A stretch of DNA of 64,000 nucleotides. It comes from Dipteronia dyeriana (taxonomy: Eukaryota; Streptophyta; Magnoliopsida; Sapindales; Sapindaceae). Shown piece after piece: positions 59,339 through 64,000 of the stretch; position 1 is the stretch's first letter, and every line of letters begins with the position of its first letter. The position numbers and the translations under genes are program-made. Where the stretch lies: NCBI GenBank assembly GCA_032871835.1, contig CM065299.1:31360074-31424073 (forward strand), written 5' to 3'. Under the pieces are notes generated by a model. It saw only the letters and a list, made by a program, of their open reading frames with translations, was not told the DNA's origin and did not search any database.

Positions 59339-62300
59339 ATGAGAAATATGTTGAGGGATTCGTTTAAAACTGCAGAAGGAGACTGGTACGAGGGAAAATT
59401 GACTCGACACAACCATTTTGATGCCCTTGACCATATAGACGACTCGCTGAACTGTGTCCCTGCAGAATTTACAGTTGGAGATCGGTGTCGGTTCATGACG
59501 TCATGTTTCGGGCATTTTCTGACGATGCATCGAGAGATGAAGTTTTCGGATGGTATTATCCATCGGTTGCTTTTGAGGGAGCTGCATCATAATGGCCTAA
59601 CAGATGAGATGCAGTTCATGTTAGGGAACCAATCGGTGAGGTTTTCGAAGGTGGAATTTTGCCTGATCACCGGACTACGGTTTGGAGTTGTACCAGACAC
59701 AACCAAGTATGCAGCAGTGGAGAATGGCATACATCAACGGTACTTTCCTAGAGCCAATGAGGTGTCGTTGGAGGAGATTAGGGGTGTTATCACCGTCGTA
59801 GAGTTTGGAAAGTCGTACGATGCTGTCAAGCTCTGCCTCATATATATGCTGAACTGGATACTGATGGAGGTGGATGAGAGATTCAAGATTCCAGTTTGGC
59901 AGTTTCGGCTGGTTGAGGATCTCGATGCGTTCGATGTGTTCCCATGGGGTGCCCACGTGTACATGCATTCTATTTACTCATTCAAGCATGCATTTGATGG
60001 GCGACGAGACGGATTCGAGAGATGGCAGCAGGAAAATGGCGCTGACGTACACACGGTGGAGACCTACAACATATACGGTCTATCTCATTCCCTATTGGTA
60101 AGAACTTTGAATTACAAGTTGTACTTTATTGGTGTTGTTCTAAATTTTATGGTTAGTTATCAGACTTATCTTTGATGAAGGTATTTGCTTTAGAGGTGAT
60201 CCCGGATTTGGCCAAAGAGTTCGGTGCCGGGAGGGTTACTGATCTGACTCCCTTTGAATGGGAGTTGACCAAACAACTGAGAGGGAAGAAGCTGGCAAAG
60301 ATTTTCAAAGCCAGGGTATGTATTTAATTTGTTAATGTTTTTATTATTTAGTATTTGTACAATTACATTGTTCTAACTAATATTTCAGATGTTTGCGAGG
60401 AAGGAGCTGATGCCCACACCAGCTAAGAGACATGCACCGTACTATGTCGGGCTAAACGAGGGGGAGCCTGTATGTAGAAGATGACAGAGATGATATGCCG
60501 CATTCGGTCCCTGATCAGACTACCTTTGGTGGGATCAGTGGTACAGAGGGTGGGGGTTTAACAGACAGGACCAGTGACAGTGGGGGATCTGAGCCCGCTG
60601 CCGGGGTTTAAGGCCCAGTGACAGTGAGGGATATGAGACAGACCCTCAACGATAAAGGCATAGGCATAGGCATAGGCATAGGCATAGGCATAGGCATAGG
60701 CGGGTTCGGTTTACCACCCCCGGACATGGTACATCTATAGGGAATTTCCGTGGGGCCGTTGGACGTGATGGAGAGGTAAGTTGAAAATAAAGTTTAGTGT
60801 TTTTTATTAACACGTGTTGATAGTTTTGTATGAACAATGTAGACATGATTTCAGGCTCCGTGGGCAGATTTGTTGAACGATGTGCGTGAAGCCCTCTGGA
60901 AGAGTGAGAAGGATCGACAACGTCAACACTTGAAGTTGGTGGATATGATCCGAAAGAGTGATAAGGATCGTCAGCAACAACACCGAGTGTTACTGGATAT
61001 GATCCAAGGGCTTCAGGGGTCGACCATGTGTACACACTGGGATGGCCCCCCACCTTCTGATCCAGCCTTTAGTCCCGGAGACTCGACTGATAGGTATACG
61101 GGGGGGATAGACATTACAGCTGGACGTAGTCAGGACCCACCTACTGGAGGGGTAGATCCTGAGAGGCAACCTTAGTCATATACCAGCAACAGTAGGCTTG
61201 CTTCAAGTACAGTTGTCCTATCTGAGTCTACCCAGGCTTAGCGGTCCCCCCACTTCCCAGCACATCGATTCAGCCACAACGGTCCCCTCCCCCACCCAGC
61301 ACATATGTGCTGTCTGTGCGGTCCCCTCCCCCATCCATCACGTCTGTGGCATCGGCCCGGTCCCCTCCCCCACCCAGGATGCTTGAGATGTCAGTGCGAT
61401 CCCCTTCCCCACCCACCATGTCGACCCAGACTCATTGGTCCCCTCCCCCGGATAGCATGACGACCCAGGGTATGTAGTCCCCTCCGACCGACCATCACAT
61501 CGATTCAGCCTCAGCGGCCCCCTTCACCGCCCAGCACATCGACCGAGCTGCAGGGCTCATCGGAGGCTGGACTACCATATAAAAAGCATTTAGTTAAGCG
61601 CAGATGGCAGTTGATGAGCCCTTACACAGATCCATGCCAGCCAAAGAGGTTGAGGACACGGCCCGAGTCCGTGGAACACATTTTTGACCCCCACGGACTA
61701 GTAGACGCTGACCAGCTTGCGGCATACAAAGCCTTCAAGAGGAACATCAATGGGGAACTGTGAGTCCAACTTTTTCTAATAAAAATGGTTGTATATTTAA
61801 TTTTTATTCAAATTTACATAAAGCTAAGCTAATTCAATCATTAAACAGACGTGATGTGGACGTGCTGGCACCAGTGGACGCCGAATGGTTCATGTGTATG
61901 CAGTCCAACTTCATGGACTTGGAGGACACGGTACGTACTTACGTGATTCTCATATTAACGTTTGTGTAAGTAATGTTGTATTGTTAACAATTCATTAGTA
62001 TTGTCTGTCAGCATATGGACACATACCTCCATATTCTTCGCAAGCGTTAGCGAGGATTCCCCACCGTGTACAACCAGAGGATCAACGTATTGGATACATA
62101 ATTTTATGTAAATAGTTTTAAATTTTTGGAATCGAATCGCATTTTATGGTTTTGTATTATTAATACAATATTGTCAATGATTGTATGTACAACCACTTAT
62201 GTTGAACATGTGGGAGAGAATGATGCCTCGTGATTCGCACGGGGCTGTGACCACGGTAATGTGGAATGTGTTACAGTCTCGATGGTTGAAAGAGGATCTT

Positions 62301-62938
62301 CAGACGGTCCGTGGAGCAACCACTAGTGGAAACCGCCCATGGCACGAGGTTGACCTGGTAAGTGTTAGACGATGGAAATGATTTAAAATATAAATTGTTC
62401 TTATATCCTAACCTAACACCGTATGCATACTATTACAGGTCTTGATTCCGTGCAACATTGGGGGCCAACATTGGCTGGTGGTGACCGTCGACCTTATTCT
62501 CGGGAAGATTGACATATTTGACCCCTGGAGACAGGAAGTCCCTTATTATATCAGGCACCAGCAGGTCTAACCATTACAGTGGTTTGTACCCTCCATGTTG
62601 AATGACGCGGGGTTCCACACTACACGACGAGGTGGTCGTCGACCGTTCCCTCAAGAAAATAAGCCCTTCGCGGTCAGCGTGGTGCATACTTCTACAATCC
62701 CCCCACAAAAAAAATCGTAAGACATTCAATTTCATTCACGTGCTTAGATATTCTTTAAGAACAATTTGTAACTGTGTTTTATGTGTCAAATTGCAGAGGT
62801 AACTGTGGTCCCCATACTTTGAGACTTATCGAGTACTTACTGGCAGGTCGAAGGCCTTTTGATTGGTCAGAGGACGACATGGGGATCATTCGGGAGAAAA
62901 TGGCTGTGGAGATTTTTAGTAACTCCAGGCCCGCCTAG
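59339..62938 (+). CDS. DUF1985/Ulp1-like cysteine protease gene, copy 3 (best preserved, probably not intact)
   Basis: Exon 1 (59339-60097) begins MRNMLRDSFKTAEGDWYEGK at the ATG just after an acceptor. It reads the DUF1985-type domain without stops (TSCFGHFLTMHREMKFSDG, IIHRLLLRELHHNG, VEFCLITGLRFGVVPD, VKLCLIYMLNWILMEVDE). Exon 2 is 60181-60315 (VFALEVIPDLAKEFGAGR). Linkers with a hexanucleotide expansion and a Pro-rich repeat follow. The C48 domain keeps His (GGQHWLVVTVDL, near 62468), Asp (KIDIFDPWRQE) and, in the last exon (about 62797-62938), Cys (GNCGPHTLRLIEYLL). A TAA after IRHQQV (near 62568) breaks the frame between Asp and Cys unless spliced out. Ulp1 enzymes remove SUMO; whether this one does is unknown. 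Exon limits in the middle are not resolved. Confidence 0.65.
60655..60702 (+). repeat. GGCATA hexanucleotide microsatellite
   Basis: About eight copies of ggcata in a row inside copy 3; the matching place in copy 1 (49268-49280) has a single gtcataggcgg. It lies in a linker between the DUF1985-type and protease parts. Confidence 0.9.
61235..61560 (+). repeat. Pro-rich linker minisatellite in copy 3
   Basis: Units of about 45 bases built on ggtcccctcccccacccagca recur about seven times (core ggtcccctcccccaccca). Translation is rich in Pro and Ser. Copy 1 has a shorter version at about 49905-49985 (ggtcccctccacc). Confidence 0.78.
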
Positions 62939-63119
62939 TGATTGGTTGTATATTACTATTTTTTATGTACAAAGACATGTAATTAATTCATGAATATTAA
63001 TCCATTCATTATTCATTCATTAATATTAATTCATTCATTAATAAGTAATTATTGCACTTCCAAATTATTACAATCATATGCAATTCCAAATGTTTACAAT
63101 GTAATCAAAACTTTGTCAT

Positions 63120-64000
63120 TCATTCCCTATTAGAGTCAATGTTAGGGCATGTCTGTTTGTTGTGTCCAATTGAATGGCAGATGCTACACTTGCGGCGGTA
63201 TTCATCGGGAATACCTCTGCTTAGACCTTCATTAATCATAGGTGGATTAGAACATCTCCTGGAATTATGCCCTGGTTGTCCACACTTTCTATAGGATTGT
63301 GTAGTTGTCCTCTCTGAAGACGAGACATGGTGACCCTCCCTCGGGCGTTCTGCTTGTCTCCTGGAGTTTGGATTCAAAATCACTCTCTGAGCAATGTCAG
63401 ATGGCACAACCCAAGTGGAAGGATCTCCCACCAACATAATAGGAACCGAGTACGCATCAATAAGTGTCTGTCTCTTGTAATAGTCCGAACACAAAGTTGT
63501 CAAATCCAAGTTTTGCTCCCTGTAAAAAACATTGAAAACGATCAGCTTCACGTTTCAGTAATAATCACCTTACAGTAAAAATTAAATGTAATGTACCGTG
63601 CCGCCGCAAAAGCTTGAGAACATGAAAAATGATCAATTTGAAATTTCTTGCAAGTACAAGTCTTCGGGGCTAAGTCAACAGTCCACTATTTTCCAGACCG
63701 CTTGACCAAGAAAATACTCCAGTCTACTGGATGTACGGTAAAAATCCACACTTCTCCACACTTTTTAAGAGCACAAGATGTGCTGCATCGGTCAACTGAT
63801 GACGCATGGTCTGTGCAGCTCTATAGCGATCTTGAAACCACAGTTGTAGCATATTCCTAATGAAATCAGCCAGAGTCAACATAGGCAGTTGGTGTGCAAA
63901 TTTTAGGCATGAGTTTATGCATTCTGCAACATTTGTTGTCATCACGATGTACCTTCTTTCCTAGCAGTGTACACGGGACCACTTGTGTGGATCGGCATCA
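63120..64000 (-). pseudogene. MULE transposase C-terminal part, copy 3, likely damaged
   Basis: Last exon 63120-63516 or so: EQNLDLTTLCSDYYKRQTL, AQRVILNPNSRRQAERP, then two zinc knuckles, SYRKCGQPGHNSRRC and KCSICHSIGHNKQTC; stop at 63120. The upstream exon (from about 63596) has the SWIM region KTCTCKKFQIDHFSCSQAF and MMTTNVAECINSCLKFAHQ. The SWIM His is Gln (CSQA instead of CSHA) and the first knuckle's first Cys is Tyr. The frame is otherwise mostly open to the right edge; the DDE domain would lie beyond it. Confidence 0.8.

Larger units (their letters stand above)
58746..64000 (+). mobile_element. Ulp1-bearing Mutator-like element, copy 3 (both ends incomplete)
   Basis: Begins within the TCGAGC minisatellite; the GTGCAAATATCACC start seen in copies 1 and 2 is missing. 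It carries the best-kept DUF1985/Ulp1-like gene (59339-62938) and a convergent MULE transposase C-terminus (63120 to the right edge). It runs off the window. Confidence 0.75.

Overview
The window is nuclear DNA of a flowering plant, almost certainly a core eudicot. Three single-copy plant genes with GT-AG introns can be rebuilt, and the remaining sequence is plant transposable elements. No bacterial or organellar genes, CRISPR array or rRNA were seen. Splice sites were read by eye from family-conserved protein junctions.

Layout. (1) 1-21554 is a deep transposon nest, all retroelements on the minus strand. A Ty3/gypsy element (5' LTR 20761-21554, broken gag-pol 15495-20675) is cut in its integrase by a copia element (5' LTR 13432-15494, PBS 13415-13429, broken gag 1-787). 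The copia leader holds a third LTR element (1775-12670, 5-bp duplication atagc, LTRs of about 2.17 kb, internal region 1.65 kb with no pol). That element's 5' LTR holds a hAT DNA transposon (7507-12399, 8-bp duplication tctacaaa, broken BED/hAT transposase). (2) 21555-27260 holds small repeats: a MITE, a partial SINE, a truncated second gypsy element on the plus strand, and a duplicated block whose second copy carries a 738-bp PIF/Harbinger-type MITE flanked by TAA. (3) 27260-45000 is the genic island: a TT8-type bHLH regulator of anthocyanin and proanthocyanidin synthesis (+, 8 exons, 707 aa), an XPD/ERCC2 (UVH6) helicase of TFIIH (-, 12 exons, 759 aa), and a probable p31comet (MAD2L1-binding) homologue (-, at least 6 exons, 3' end unresolved). 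(4) 45000-47040 holds a tandem repeat, a MITE and a complete SINE with 14-bp target duplications. (5) 47040-64000 holds three related Mutator-like elements in the same orientation. Each carries a DUF1985/Ulp1-like cysteine protease gene on the plus strand behind a TCGAGC-T(n) minisatellite. Copies 2 and 3 also show the end of a MULE transposase on the opposite strand. Copy 1 is cut off and joined to a LINE RNase H fragment. Copies 2 and 3 are separated by a truncated LTR of the same family as the copia LTR at 13432-15494.

The three cellular genes do not form a pathway: TT8 controls flavonoid genes, XPD acts in transcription and nucleotide excision repair, and p31comet would act at the spindle checkpoint. 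The most unusual part is the Ulp1-bearing MULE array. Copy 3 keeps the protease His-Asp-Cys residues, while copies 1 and 2 are clearly decayed.
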